A stretch of DNA of 29,156 nt from Pigoraptor chileana (Eukaryota > Opisthokonta > Filasterea): assembly GCA_943704495.1 (NCBI GenBank), contig CALSCR010002517.1, forward strand, positions 1-29,156. The letters run 5' to 3'. The notes below the pieces were generated by a model. That model had not been told where the DNA came from and did no database searches. It worked only from the letters and a program-made list of their open reading frames with translations. Position numbers and translations under genes: made by a program. This document shows positions 20,732 through 29,156 of this stretch, one piece after another. How positions within the stretch are numbered: the first letter of the stretch is position 1; each line of letters starts with the position of its first letter.

Positions 20732-22010
20732 TCAGTTGCCACCCAAGGGGATGCAGATTTGCTGCAAGTTTGCAAAATGAAAGAAACGGCGGCGGTAAGA
20801 ATACTAATATATTCACGCTCGGCTCAACGCCGGCGTTGCTCGATAGCTCAACATAACTGCAGAAATAAATACACATAGTGAACACAAGTGCAAAAAAAGC
20901 AAAGCGTCGGTCAACAAATCGAACAACGGCAAAACTGATTTGTGACAAATTACTCACGATCGGGCAACAGCAGCCGAAGCAATACATCTGGCATAGCGTG
21001 CAAATAATGGTTGTCGAATTGCTGCCCCCGCTCTTCGAACAATACACGGGAGGCAGATCGTTCTCGAAAAACATGTACTCAATGTGAATAATGTTGCCCA
21101 GGATGACGGCACGCTGTTGGGAATTGAGCGCATCAAACGCCGGACCGGCCTCAAACCTGTAGCGGTCGACGTTCGTGCACATCTGCAGGCAGCATTCGCC
21201 AAAAGACGCGGGCTTCGGCTTGACGATGGTTCCAATATAGTCACTCTTGTCCCCTGACGCTTTAATTCCCCCGGCGCCAGCGTTGTACACGTGAAACACT
21301 GTGTCTGTGCAGATTCCAAGGCAGCCCGCATAAAACGTGGGGCCCTTGACAACCGCAAAGGGCGTCTCGCTTGCCGTTGTGAAGAGATGAACAGTCGGAA
21401 CGAGACCGCCTCCTCCGATCGGCACAAGAGAACGCCCAAAGTATGTGGGCGACTGCAAGGGTGGCATACCGGGGCGAACGCTGGCATTGCCTCCATGGAC
21501 GGTCATGTCATTCTGGCAGCACGCGCAGCAAATACAGCAGCCGATGCACCTGTTGCAGCAGCCCTCCCTTTCAAGAGTGAAAGCGACACCGGCCTCGGGG
21601 CTCGTCGTGTAGCCGTGGCCTTGTTGGCAACCGCATGGCGCGTTGCCCTTTCGTACCCTTGGGGAAGCGTGATGCACACGACCTACAAATGATTGGAGGC
21701 CGGGGCAGCAGCAGCGCGAGCAGCACTCGCTCTCCTCTTGCACAAGGAATAGGGGAAAGGGTGTTGTTTCGTTTTGTTGAGACCCCGTCAGCACGACGTG
21801 GCGGTCATTATCGGAGATTATGTACGTGTTAGGCCATGCGCCATTCGTGAGAGCTTCCAGGACGGCGTTTCCCTGCCGAATGTCGTAGTTGCGTACCGCT
21901 GACAGCTTCTGGAGTAATAGCTCATCAAGGATAGGTTGCGAATGCGGTTGCTCAGAGATGATGACCTGCACATATGACGGGGGCGCCGAACCGAACTTGT
22001 CCGCCATCAT
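20732..22010 (-). CDS. Phospholipid scramblase family protein, Cys-rich
   Basis: The main exon (20958-22010) encodes 351 residues. A consensus donor follows at once (GTGAGT), and a short last exon ends either at 20732 (exon 20732-20761, tail QICIPLGGN) or at 20848 (exon 20848-20856, tail LC). Scramblase features seen are LLLQKLSAVRNYDI, EESECCSRCCCPG, FTLEREGCCNRCIGCCICCACC (the usual acylated Cys cluster), a repeat-like FAVVKGPTFYAGCLGICTDTVFHV block, and the family end AVILGNIIHIEYMFFEND. A further Cys-rich hydrophobic stretch (IICTLCQMYCFGCCCPI) follows, likely membrane-associated. The protein probably sits at a membrane through this segment and lipidated cysteines. Whether it moves lipids or acts as a regulator is unknown. 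The start is the ATG at 22010. A longer read through the intron lacks family support. Confidence 0.82.
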
Positions 22011-22558
22011 CAAGGTAATGAACCCGCAGTGGCGCGCAGTAAATTAAACGTAAACAGCCACGTTCACCACGGCTTGTCCGTTGCTCATGGCAGTTCTTTC
22101 ATTCTTCTTATCTTTGCCGCCGTGATCGGCGGCGGCAGCGGATACGCCGGGTGGGCGACCACAGCCGAGTACTGAGTGCTTAGGCTTAGGCTTGTAACCC
22201 TTCGGTCGGGTTGCTATGCACATTACGTTTCTTCAAATCGGAGGATCGCCAATAGAAATATCGGCGCCGCACGAAAAAATATTTTGCATACAAACTTTTA
22301 TAGCTAAATAAAGGCATAATAGAATGCAAAACAAAGCAAAACAATTTATATCTTTCTATTTTTATATTTTAACTTTGTCGTAGTCGGAGATCGAACGGTC
22401 TATTTTATCGGACTGCCGAACCGCGGGGGTGTCTGCTGACTGACGGCGGCTGCTGATGGGGCCTCCGACACGGCCGACGCCGCTCCGCCAACACTCACGG
22501 TGACGGTGAAAGTTGAAAGGTCAACCGTATCGTTCCGTACACAATATTCAACCCACAG
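22011..22558. other. Divergent spacer, scramblase / Hint gene
   Basis: About 550 bases between two divergently oriented genes. The middle is strongly AT-rich (about 22270-22380). Both sides are GC-rich and contain CGGCGG-type runs (22122-22150 and 22440-22490). No coding exon is convincing. It probably contains both promoters. Confidence 0.45.
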
Positions 22559-23426
22559 ATGTTGAGTTTCTTGAGGATGGCGTCCTTCCGGAACATCTCG
22601 GTGTTTCTTGCCCTCTCAGTTCTTCTCTTTGCGAACGCCGCTCTTGCCGCCAACTACTGCACATGCCGATGCCTCTGCTTTGGAGTCGTGCAAAACCAAA
22701 CTAACGGCAACTGCGGTGGTTGCCCTACCGCGTGTGCCAATGCCTGTTGCCCTTTAAGTTATGCGTGTTCGACTTCTAGCAGCGTCAAGTGCTTTCACGG
22801 TGAAGGCCGCGTCCGCTTGGAATCGCGTAAGCTGGTCTCCATCTCCGAGCTAAACTGGATGGAGATAAAGTTGCGTCCGCTGTCTCGGCCACCAATGCCA
22901 GGGACGTTGTCTTCTCTGAAGTCATCGCTTTCCTCGACGTCAAGGAAAATGAGCGTGATGAGCTTGTCGAAATCGTCTATGGTCAATCTGAGGACCGCAT
23001 CCGCCTCACCCACTCGCATCTCATCTATCGCCGGCCCGGCGGCGTTGCTCGTGCGGACGAAACTGCTCCTCACGTCGCCGAGTTTGCTGATGCGGTTTCT
23101 GTCGGTGACTCTGTTCTCGTCATGACCGAGAATGGAGTGCTCGCCGCCCGCGAAGTGACGCGGCGGCTGTGAACAACGTCGAGGCAACCGGCCTCTATTC
23201 GCCGCTCACAAAGACAGGCAACATCATCGTCGATGGCGTCCTTGCCTCATGCTACGCCGAGGTTGACTTGCATGCCTATGCGCACGCGGCAATGGCACCT
23301 CTCCGTGCTTTGTACGCCGTGATCCCCGACGCTGCCAACGGCCAGCGTGCTGATGGTGTCAACTGGTACGCGAATTGGTTAACTGGAAATCTGGGCCATC
23401 TTGCGCGTTGGCACAAAAAAGCTTGA
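22559..23426 (+). pseudogene. Secreted Cys-rich Hint/Hog-domain (Hedgehog C-terminal type) protein, broken
   Basis: The region encodes a signal peptide (about residues 1-30, FLALSVLLFANAALA) and a short Cys-rich segment (CTCRCLC, CGGCPTACANACC). A Hint module of the Hedgehog C-terminal type follows. It starts at Cys78 in VKCFHGEGRVRLES, has the T-x-x-H motif (LTHSHLI, 23004-23022) and the late block GLYSPLTKTGNIIVDGVLASC-YAE. The Hog tail is LHAYAHAAMAPLRALYAV ... GVNWYANWL, ending at 23426. In animals this module cleaves itself from the secreted N-part and attaches sterol. Homology runs through three frames in turn, changing near 22850-22860 and near 23160, with no splice sites at the changes. 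I therefore call it a recent pseudogene. Base-call errors in a GC-rich stretch are the alternative. No intron is needed otherwise. Confidence 0.75.
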
Positions 23427-24041
23427 TAGCACGGAGTGCGAGCGGGTGTTCGGCAACGTTTTAATGAACTAGTTCAGCTAATGTTTCTGGCGGCCAGCTT
23501 GCATTCCCGGCGCAAGTTCGCATCTCTGTAAACACTGCACTGACGGCTGGGATCAGACTCGGAACGGAGATTCAGTGGTCACTGGCCGAGTTGATTCACG
23601 GATTAAAATTGACACTCTGCACTGGCATGCCGAATTTATTTATTTTCTTTAAAATACTGCCTTTGTATCCTTTAATGCTCTCCGTAATTTGTGTATGAGT
23701 TTTGTATCACTTTAATTTAATTTTAATCTTTCTCCCACGGTGTATTGTCACTTGCCGGGCTTTGTATCCTTTAATGCTCTGCGTAATTTATGTATGAGTT
23801 TTGTATGACTTTAATTTAATTGCCCACGTCGAGCAGTGCCAAGCCAGAGCACGGAGCCCAAGCAGAGCCCAAGTAAGACATTTCTGCAGGGTTGCAAACA
23901 GCCACCGACCGTTCACAAAAGGTAAAGTTGATTAGATGAAACACCGAAGCTTTTGAATTACATACGACGCCGCGGATCTTACTGTTCGGCGGAAAGTGCG
24001 ACTCAGCTTCCCACATCTGATCTTAAACTGCGCTGCTGGGA
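23427..24041. repeat. Spacer with an about 61-bp direct repeat
   Basis: AT-rich spacer between the Hint gene and the FAD oxidase. Two near-identical copies (about 23661-23721 and 23760-23820, a few mismatches) share TTTGTATCCTTTAATGCTCT, a GTAATTT-GTATGAGT core and ACTTTAATTTAATT, and they start 99 bases apart. I see no gene. The last 200 bases should include the oxidase promoter. Confidence 0.85.
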
Positions 24042-25877
24042 ATGGCGTTCCTGCCCGCAATGTCACTCACAACGGCTGGCATTGCACTGATTGCCATGTG
24101 CGGCATTCTCATCGCAACTGTCTCAGCGGCGGACGTGACGCCAAAACGTTATTGCAGCAGGGGAGAGGCGTGTTGGCCGACTTCCAGCGAAGTGGTGGCG
24201 CTCACCAATGCTCTTGAACCAGGTCTCTCGCGTGTCCTCGCTTGGGATGCATCCGCAATCACACGCGTGTCGGCTGTTCCGTACTCTTCGCCGAATGACC
24301 AGCCCCTTTACGGTGAAGGAGTCGGAGGGCTTGCACCCGTTTACACCTCCACGGCGACAGATGATGCGAACTCGTGCTATCAACCAGCATCGAATCCTTA
24401 CGCGTCTGCATTTTGCAAGGTGTCGACGAGGAACGGTCCGTTCGAGGGATGGACGCCGGGCTTTGTTGTTTGGCCGCTTAAGGTCTCGCACGTCCAGGCG
24501 GCGGTAAATTTTGCGGTTTCTCACAATCTGTGCATCATGGTTGCGGGTACCGGGCACGATTTCCTTAACCGCCACAGTTGCAAGGATGGAGTCTTCATTC
24601 GCACGTCTCTCATGAAAGATATTTCTTGGGACCTCTCCGATGCAAAAGGCTTCGGCCATGCCCCTGGAAACGTGAGGTTCGGACCAGGTATTGTGTTTGA
24701 CGAGGTACACAAATCTGCTGCGGCGAACAACAGAGCGATCTCCTCGGGGTGGGCATCCACTGTTGGGGTTGTTGGGTGGTCGATTGGAGGAGGACATGGG
24801 CCCTTTGCACCGGCGTTCGGACTCGGGGTTGATAATATACTCGAGATTGACATTGTTATTGCAAACGGCACTCTGGTCACGGCGAACGCAAACAAGAGCA
24901 GCGATCTCTTTTGGGCTGTGCGCGGCGGCGGAGGGTCCACTTGGGGCGTGATTACGGCAATTACTCTCAGGGCGCACGAAGTCCCAACTGGAGGATTTAC
25001 GCGCCTGCGTGCGTCGTGGTCTGGATCGCTGTGTGGAGCCGGGAGAACCAAGGCATCAACTTTTCTCACTTCATTCAACGCGTGGATGCTGCTGCGTGAT
25101 AAACGTTGGGGTGGCCTCCTCTTTGTCACCCCAGAGCGCTCCACGACTACGCCTGGGTGCACTGCCAAGTGGAGCGTCTTTCTCCAATATGTCTTCCAGG
25201 GCAACTACACGGACACCGCGTTCATTGGCGGCTTTGCCGGCATCAATTCCACCGGACCCGACTGGACAGACGTCAAAAACTACGCCACGTGGAACGAACA
25301 ACTCAAGACGCAGGCCCTCGAGCCCATTATTCCGACAAATGGATACTACGCACCGGGCTTAGGTGCAATTCCATCCGTTTTAGTCCCAGCAGATGCCGCG
25401 CGCAATGGGAAACTGGTGGCGCAGCTGTCGGCGCGGCTCTTCGACTGCGTGGATACGGGAACATGCAATGAACAGCAGATCTACCACTGCCTCACCGGGC
25501 ATACGGACTCTCCGCAGGCTACGGGCGTCTCAGTGAGCAACGGTATGAGAACGGCCCTCCTCCACTTGGTGGTCCCTGGATGGAGTGCTGCGTACACTGA
25601 CGGCTACTATGCGCTCGGACAACATTCTTACTTTTCTGAGAGTGCGTACACAATGCCCGGAGAAACTTGGAGGCAGCGTTACTGGGGCACAAACTACGCC
25701 TCGCTCCTCGCCGTGAAGAGCAAGTATGACTCCAACTTCGCGTTTTCGTGCCACAACTGCGTCGGGTCACCCCCACAGCCTTCTGGTGGAGCAACGAGTT
25801 CTGGTAGTGTGCATCTTTCATCAGTCCTCGTAGCTGTTGTTGTTGCAGTAACGTGGTCCATGTTTGCCGCGATGTAG
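24042..25877 (+). CDS. Secreted, probably GPI-anchored FAD-linked oxidase (berberine bridge enzyme family)
   Basis: An uninterrupted 611-residue frame, unlike the intron-split genes to the left. Residues 1 to about 29 are a signal peptide. The FAD-binding (PCMH-type) domain spans about 135-315: VVWPLKVSHVQAAVNFAV, VAGTGHDFLNRHSC with His172 as the likely 8-alpha flavin attachment, GWASTVGVVGWSIGGGHGPF, LGVDNILEIDIVIANGTL and DLFWAVRGGGGSTWGVIT. At the place where bicovalent members have the second attachment Cys (CPTVG) this protein has Ala238 (WASTVG), so single flavin attachment is expected. The C-terminal BBE substrate domain ends RYWGTNYASLLAVKSKYD and FSCHNCVGS, as in many family members. 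A Ser/Gly spacer and hydrophobic tail (SVLVAVVVAVTWSMF) follow, resembling a GPI signal. N-glycosylation sequons (NGT, NKS, NYT, NST) are present. Likely extracellular oxidation of sugars or alcohols; substrate unknown. Confidence 0.95.
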   Translation: MAFLPAMSLTTAGIALIAMCGILIATVSAADVTPKRYCSRGEACWPTSSEVVALTNALEPGLSRVLAWDASAITRVSAVPYSSPNDQPLYGEGVGGLAPVYTSTATDDANSCYQPASNPYASAFCKVSTRNGPFEGWTPGFVVWPLKVSHVQAAVNFAVSHNLCIMVAGTGHDFLNRHSCKDGVFIRTSLMKDISWDLSDAKGFGHAPGNVRFGPGIVFDEVHKSAAANNRAISSGWASTVGVVGWSIGGGHGPFAPAFGLGVDNILEIDIVIANGTLVTANANKSSDLFWAVRGGGGSTWGVITAITLRAHEVPTGGFTRLRASWSGSLCGAGRTKASTFLTSFNAWMLLRDKRWGGLLFVTPERSTTTPGCTAKWSVFLQYVFQGNYTDTAFIGGFAGINSTGPDWTDVKNYATWNEQLKTQALEPIIPTNGYYAPGLGAIPSVLVPADAARNGKLVAQLSARLFDCVDTGTCNEQQIYHCLTGHTDSPQATGVSVSNGMRTALLHLVVPGWSAAYTDGYYALGQHSYFSESAYTMPGETWRQRYWGTNYASLLAVKSKYDSNFAFSCHNCVGSPPQPSGGATSSGSVHLSSVLVAVVVAVTWSMFAAM

Positions 25878-26432
25878 AAACCAGATATATTATTAAACAG
25901 TATTGGATCTGTCTGCCTGCCCGGCCACCCCGGGAGACTGCTCCGAGCCAGTCGGCCAGTTGTCCCAGCCTGTGCCGCGCACTGACCGGGGCGCCGACTG
26001 CCAGCGCCGGGGGCCGGTGACACTTGCCGAGGCCGCGGCCGGGCGGCGCCACTCACTGATGACCGACACTCGGCGAGGCTCGTTCCCCACATCATAAAGT
26101 GTTTTTGAGAGTCTCTGCCAACCACGAATGTAAAAATAGTATCTTCGTACATAGCCTTTTCCAAATTGGGGCATTTCGGGAAAATGCCATTTGTGGCAAA
26201 CATGTTTCCTCCGTGACACCCAATCATAACCGACCGGATCTTTCTAAGGTGTGGCCGGGCGGTCCATCAGAGAAGATGTGGTGCCACTGACTCGTACTGA
26301 TCTGCACTCGACCGGCAAGTCATAATCCAGCACCAACAATCGATGACAAGCAGAAGCAAGCGGAAGTGAAAGCAGATCAAGAGATCATCAAGTGTTTCAA
26401 GGAAAAGGGAAATTCAGAATTGCGGCGGCATC
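25878..26432. other. Spacer with a GC-rich island
   Basis: About 555 bases after the oxidase. An ATTAAA at 25892-25897 is a possible polyadenylation signal. A strongly GC-rich block (about 25915-26065) follows, with open frames on both strands as expected from composition alone. After it the sequence is ordinary up to the next gene. I recognise no protein or RNA family in the block. Confidence 0.5.
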
Positions 26433-27116
26433 ATGGTCTACCAGGAAAATCGGCCCCCGATCGACTTTGCCGGATACTCGTGGTTGGTTAAAAGTAGCAA
26501 TGCTGCTGGCTACCCCGTCGGTCCAGGACCCAATTGGTTCGACGACAGCAAAGACACAGTTTTCACCGACGAGTCCGGCCTCCACCTCCGCCTTCACCAG
26601 CACGGATCCTCCGAATTGTGGAAGTGCGCAGAGGTAATAGGTCCTGCCCTTGGTTACGGCACATACACCTGGACTGTCTCCAGCAGCCTCGCATATATGG
26701 ATCCAAACGTGATGCTCGGCCTTTTTGTTTACGAGAACGACGACAAAGAGATCGATTACGAATTCTCTCAATTCGACGACGAGTTGGGGCGCGGCAATGC
26801 ACAGTTTGTGTTACAACCATACGGAGTCCCCGGTAATGTGCAGCGTTTCGACATGCCCGAGGGCGGAAGAACGACACACACATTCCGTTGGACACCTGGT
26901 GCACTTAGCTGCAAGAGCGCAACTCAGGAAGGTTCGGTGATCTTCTCGTCTGCGCGCACGTGCGACCGGGGCGTACCCATTGCATCGCCCGTGAGCCGAG
27001 TGAGGATGAACCTTTGGCTCAAGGGGGGACGGCCGCCGGCGTATGGCAGCGACGCCGTGGAAATCGTCGTCTCGGATTTTACGTTCGTAAAGGAACGGCA
27101 AAAGTGGAGCTGGTGA
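26433..27116 (+). CDS. GH16-like (concanavalin A-like fold) putative glycoside hydrolase
   Basis: A single-exon frame of 227 residues. The catalytic-site motif of family 16 is present as E106-I-D108-Y-E110 (KEIDYEFSQF), with nucleophile and acid/base glutamates in their usual spacing. Other fold landmarks are DFAGYSWLVKSS, GPGPNWFDDSK, LHLRL, ALGYGTYTWTVSS, LDPNV-like YMDPNVMLGLFVYE, GNAQFVLQPY, TTHTFRWTPGAL and RVRMNLWLKGGRPP. They match a bacterial/fungal-type GH16-like subgroup acting on beta-glucans or similar polymers. The substrate cannot be read from sequence. No signal peptide is visible. The first in-frame ATG is 26433, with a stop 21 codons upstream and no good start between, so the protein is either cytosolic or exported through an unseen upstream exon. 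An AATAAA at 27295-27300 may end the transcript. Confidence 0.85.
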   Translation: MVYQENRPPIDFAGYSWLVKSSNAAGYPVGPGPNWFDDSKDTVFTDESGLHLRLHQHGSSELWKCAEVIGPALGYGTYTWTVSSSLAYMDPNVMLGLFVYENDDKEIDYEFSQFDDELGRGNAQFVLQPYGVPGNVQRFDMPEGGRTTHTFRWTPGALSCKSATQEGSVIFSSARTCDRGVPIASPVSRVRMNLWLKGGRPPAYGSDAVEIVVSDFTFVKERQKWSW

Positions 27117-27433
27117 CGGGTACAGTAGCTGTCTCGAAGTCGGAAAGGTTTCTGAGCAAGAGCTATTCAAACAATACGCCCAACTCACAGCGACAGTTAC
27201 GTGACTGGAGTGTGGGGATAGATGGGGGCGAAAGGGATGCAGCGTGTATTCTACGGTGCAGGAAATCATGCATACGCCCGGTTGACGAAGAAAGAATAAA
27301 AAACAAAAAGCAGTAAGAGCGAGAACAGAAGATGAACAACTAGCGATCACAAATGCAGATCCAGATCACATCTCTTCATCTTGAATCGGCAAGTGCATTG
27401 GTGCATGGGTGCGTAGGGGGTGATGTTCCTCAC
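27117..27433. other. Convergent spacer, GH16-like / acyltransferase gene
   Basis: About 320 bases containing the 3' UTRs of two convergent genes, with an AATAAA on the + strand at 27295-27300 just upstream of an A-rich run. No gene is seen. Confidence 0.5.
27295..27300 (+). terminator. Possible polyadenylation signal (AATAAA) of the GH16-like gene
   Basis: Canonical AATAAA about 180 bases after the stop codon, followed by an A-rich stretch. Motif and position only. Confidence 0.35.
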
Positions 27434-29098
27434 TCATGCCCTGCGAGACTGCTTCTTGAGAAGGATGCCCTCGAGGCTAATAAACGGCCGCTCAATGGCG
27501 AGGAAGAGAATGGTCGACACAACAAACGCAAAGATGAGATTGCCGCCCGCGCTGTACGCCATCGACAGCCATGAATACTCGGGATATTGGTTGCTGGATT
27601 GGGAATGGGAAGGGCCACAAAGACCAAAGTTGGAGAGAGAGGGGTTAGTAACAAATAAAATGCACACAATCCAAATACACAACGCTCCCGTTACGGATAG
27701 GCGCGGTTGCAAAACACCCAACGCCATTTGAATCATCTGAAAAATATTTGAAAGACACCAAGACCACACGATGGCACCCAAGGATGGACAAATCCCGCAA
27801 TGATGGATCGTAAGCAAACAAACAACAAGGTTGGCCTTACCTGTTGCAGGCAACGACCTTGATGATGATGGGGTGGACGAGATATGCGCCGTACGTGAGA
27901 CGCATGAGGGGGGTCCACATGCCGAGGGACAGGAACCAGTTCACAAACGAGTACCGCCCAAAGCAGCAACCAATGGTCAGAATGGCAGTGCACACCGCCC
28001 ACGAAAAGTGAGAGACGGTCATGTACGCAGTGTAGTCCGTCTGCGTCCACTGGTGCTCGGGCGTGGGATTGCGGTACGTCGAGTATGGCGAAAAGACAAT
28101 CGCGGTCATCGAGCCGACCGCAATCACAAAAAAGACGTACGGATGAGTGATTGCGCGAAGCAAAACGTTGCGTGGGCGCGTGTAGAGCTCACGGTCGGCG
28201 ACAATAAACGCAGCGCCAATGCCGACAAGATATGAGGGGATGCGCGTCCAAGCCTTGCTGTACACATAGTACATGAAGTCGTTGTACTGTTTTTTTGTTG
28301 TTTGATAGTGGGTTGTGCGTTGTACCGCGTCAAAAGCAAGGAGTGCAGAGGGATCAGAACTTCACATTCAAAAGCCAAATGTGGCCGTGCACGGCATGAC
28401 GAGAACATGTCTGGCGAGACCTCCCGAGAACACGTTATACTGGAATCCACAACAGAACAGCGAGTCGTGAAACAGAAAAGCCACAAACAAACACAACAAA
28501 TGCACTAAATTGAATTGCCCACACACCTTGGCACCAAACACGTAAATGTCGAGGTTATACTTTTCAATAAGCCATCCCGTGACGCCAAACGATGCGGCCA
28601 GCGTGATGAGGATGAGAAACCAGGCGACCTTGCGGTTCTTGCGGTATGCGACAATGTAGATGGGGCTGATAATGTAGAAGATCATGTCGTCCGCGACTGC
28701 ACACGCAGCGTGAGTGTGTGTGTGCGCGCATTGTGCGATGAATCCGAGGCGGAAGGAGAGAAGCAAAGAGAATAAAGATTTTAAGCAACTTGAGTACACA
28801 ATAGGGCATTCGATATCAACCGAGGCAAATGACGACAACGATTGAGAAATAGATGTGCGATTCAAGTCAGTCTCTATATACCCATGAACCGCAGGAGGAG
28901 TAAGAGAAAGCACCATAACCATGGAAACCGAGGGGTGAGCAAAAACAGAATGGTCATTCCGTCTCTATGAAGTCTGCGATACCCACCATACCACAGCCAT
29001 CCCATGCAGACTTTGTTCGAGTCGACCGGATAAAAGTTGTTGTGAATGAAAAGAAGATGCGTCCACCAATACTGAGGGCACTTGCTGTCAACCTCATA
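27434..29098 (-). CDS. NRF-6/acyltransferase-3 family multi-pass membrane protein (5' part outside window)
   Basis: Four 3' exons are visible: 28987-29098, 28527-28696, 27841-28286 and 27434-27593, joined in phase by GT-AG introns (888 bases). The encoded part carries signatures of the nose-resistant-to-fluoxetine branch of acyltransferase 3: CPQYWWTHLLFIHNNFYP, VCMGWLWYVADDMIFYIISP and, later, TRIPSYLVGIGAAF. About seven hydrophobic segments are seen, including AWFLILITLAASFGV, VFFVIAVGSMTAIVF, TAILTIGCCFG, LTYGAYLVHPIIIKVVA and LIFAFVVSTILFLAIERP, the last two being typical C-terminal helices. Family members move acyl groups across membranes or onto lipids and sugars; the worm protein acts in lipid/drug uptake. 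The catalytic His-containing N-terminal segment should lie beyond the right edge. The 5' border of the first visible exon (TTCTGCAG before 29098) is a likely acceptor, but the frame stays open to the edge. Confidence 0.88.
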
Positions 29099-29156
29099 CT
29101 GCAGAAGCATTTCAAGGCGTTGGATGTTTGTGTGTGCAGAGGGCAGGGGGGAGAGG

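Noticed and set aside
20712-20957. Unspliced C-terminal extension of the scramblase frame
   Set aside because: It begins with a consensus GTGAGT donor and reads into T-rich intron-like sequence with no match to the family.
22185-22200. TTAGGC-like double unit resembling a telomeric repeat
   Set aside because: Only two units in non-repetitive DNA. Too short to mean an interstitial telomere.
24123-25204. Long - strand frames (284 and 227 codons) opposite the FAD oxidase
   Set aside because: They mirror a GC3-rich gene. No family resemblance, and the sense frame is complete with all BBE motifs.
1-29156. CRISPR arrays, tRNA or rRNA genes, transposases, virus-like elements
   Set aside because: Looked for and not seen. 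The tandem repeats present are simple microsatellites or spacers without unique inter-repeat sequences, and no polymerase, integrase or capsid-type protein is encoded.

Overview
The window is nuclear DNA from an intron-rich, probably unicellular eukaryote. Most genes are cut by short spliceosomal introns (about 100-540 bases, GT-AG plus one probable GC-AG). Spliced exons join in phase into full-length homologues of SF3A3, NIP7, myotubularin and isocitrate dehydrogenase. The exons are GC3-rich, and the introns are full of (GT)n/(CA)n tracts. A p47phox/Tks-like PX-SH3 protein, a MTM1/MTMR2-type myotubularin, a NRF-6-type acyltransferase and a Hedgehog-type Hint/Hog domain suggest a free-living protist, perhaps near Holozoa or Apusomonadida. 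I cannot name the species.

Left to right: (1) the last exon of an unidentified membrane protein (+, about 109-495). (2) A convergent PX-SH3 scaffold gene (-, 1304-2895, 3 exons). (3) A divergently placed mitochondrial-type isocitrate dehydrogenase with 11 exons (+, 3669-7660) and several unusual active-site and cofactor residues. (4) A small secreted allene-oxide-cyclase/dirigent-like barrel protein (+, 8210-9196, 4 exons). (5) An active-looking myotubularin phosphoinositide 3-phosphatase (+, 9844-14873, 12 exons plus a candidate 30-nt microexon). (6) NIP7 (-, 15604-16608, 3 exons), diverging from (7) the splicing factor SF3A3 (+, 17234-20293, 9 exons).

From about 20.7 kb the character changes to mostly intronless accessory genes: a Cys-rich phospholipid scramblase (-, to 22010), a broken secreted Hint/Hog gene (+, 22559-23426), an intronless secreted and probably GPI-anchored berberine-bridge-type FAD oxidase (+, 24042-25877), and an intronless GH16-like glucanase-fold protein (+, 26433-27116). 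The window closes with the 3' four exons of an intron-bearing NRF-6/acyltransferase-3 membrane protein (-, 27434 to beyond the right edge).

The left two-thirds is thus a housekeeping block (RNA processing, ribosome assembly, energy metabolism, membrane lipid signalling). The right third is an extracellular/membrane accessory block with signs of gene decay and possible horizontal acquisition. I saw no tRNA, rRNA, CRISPR array, transposase or virus-like element.
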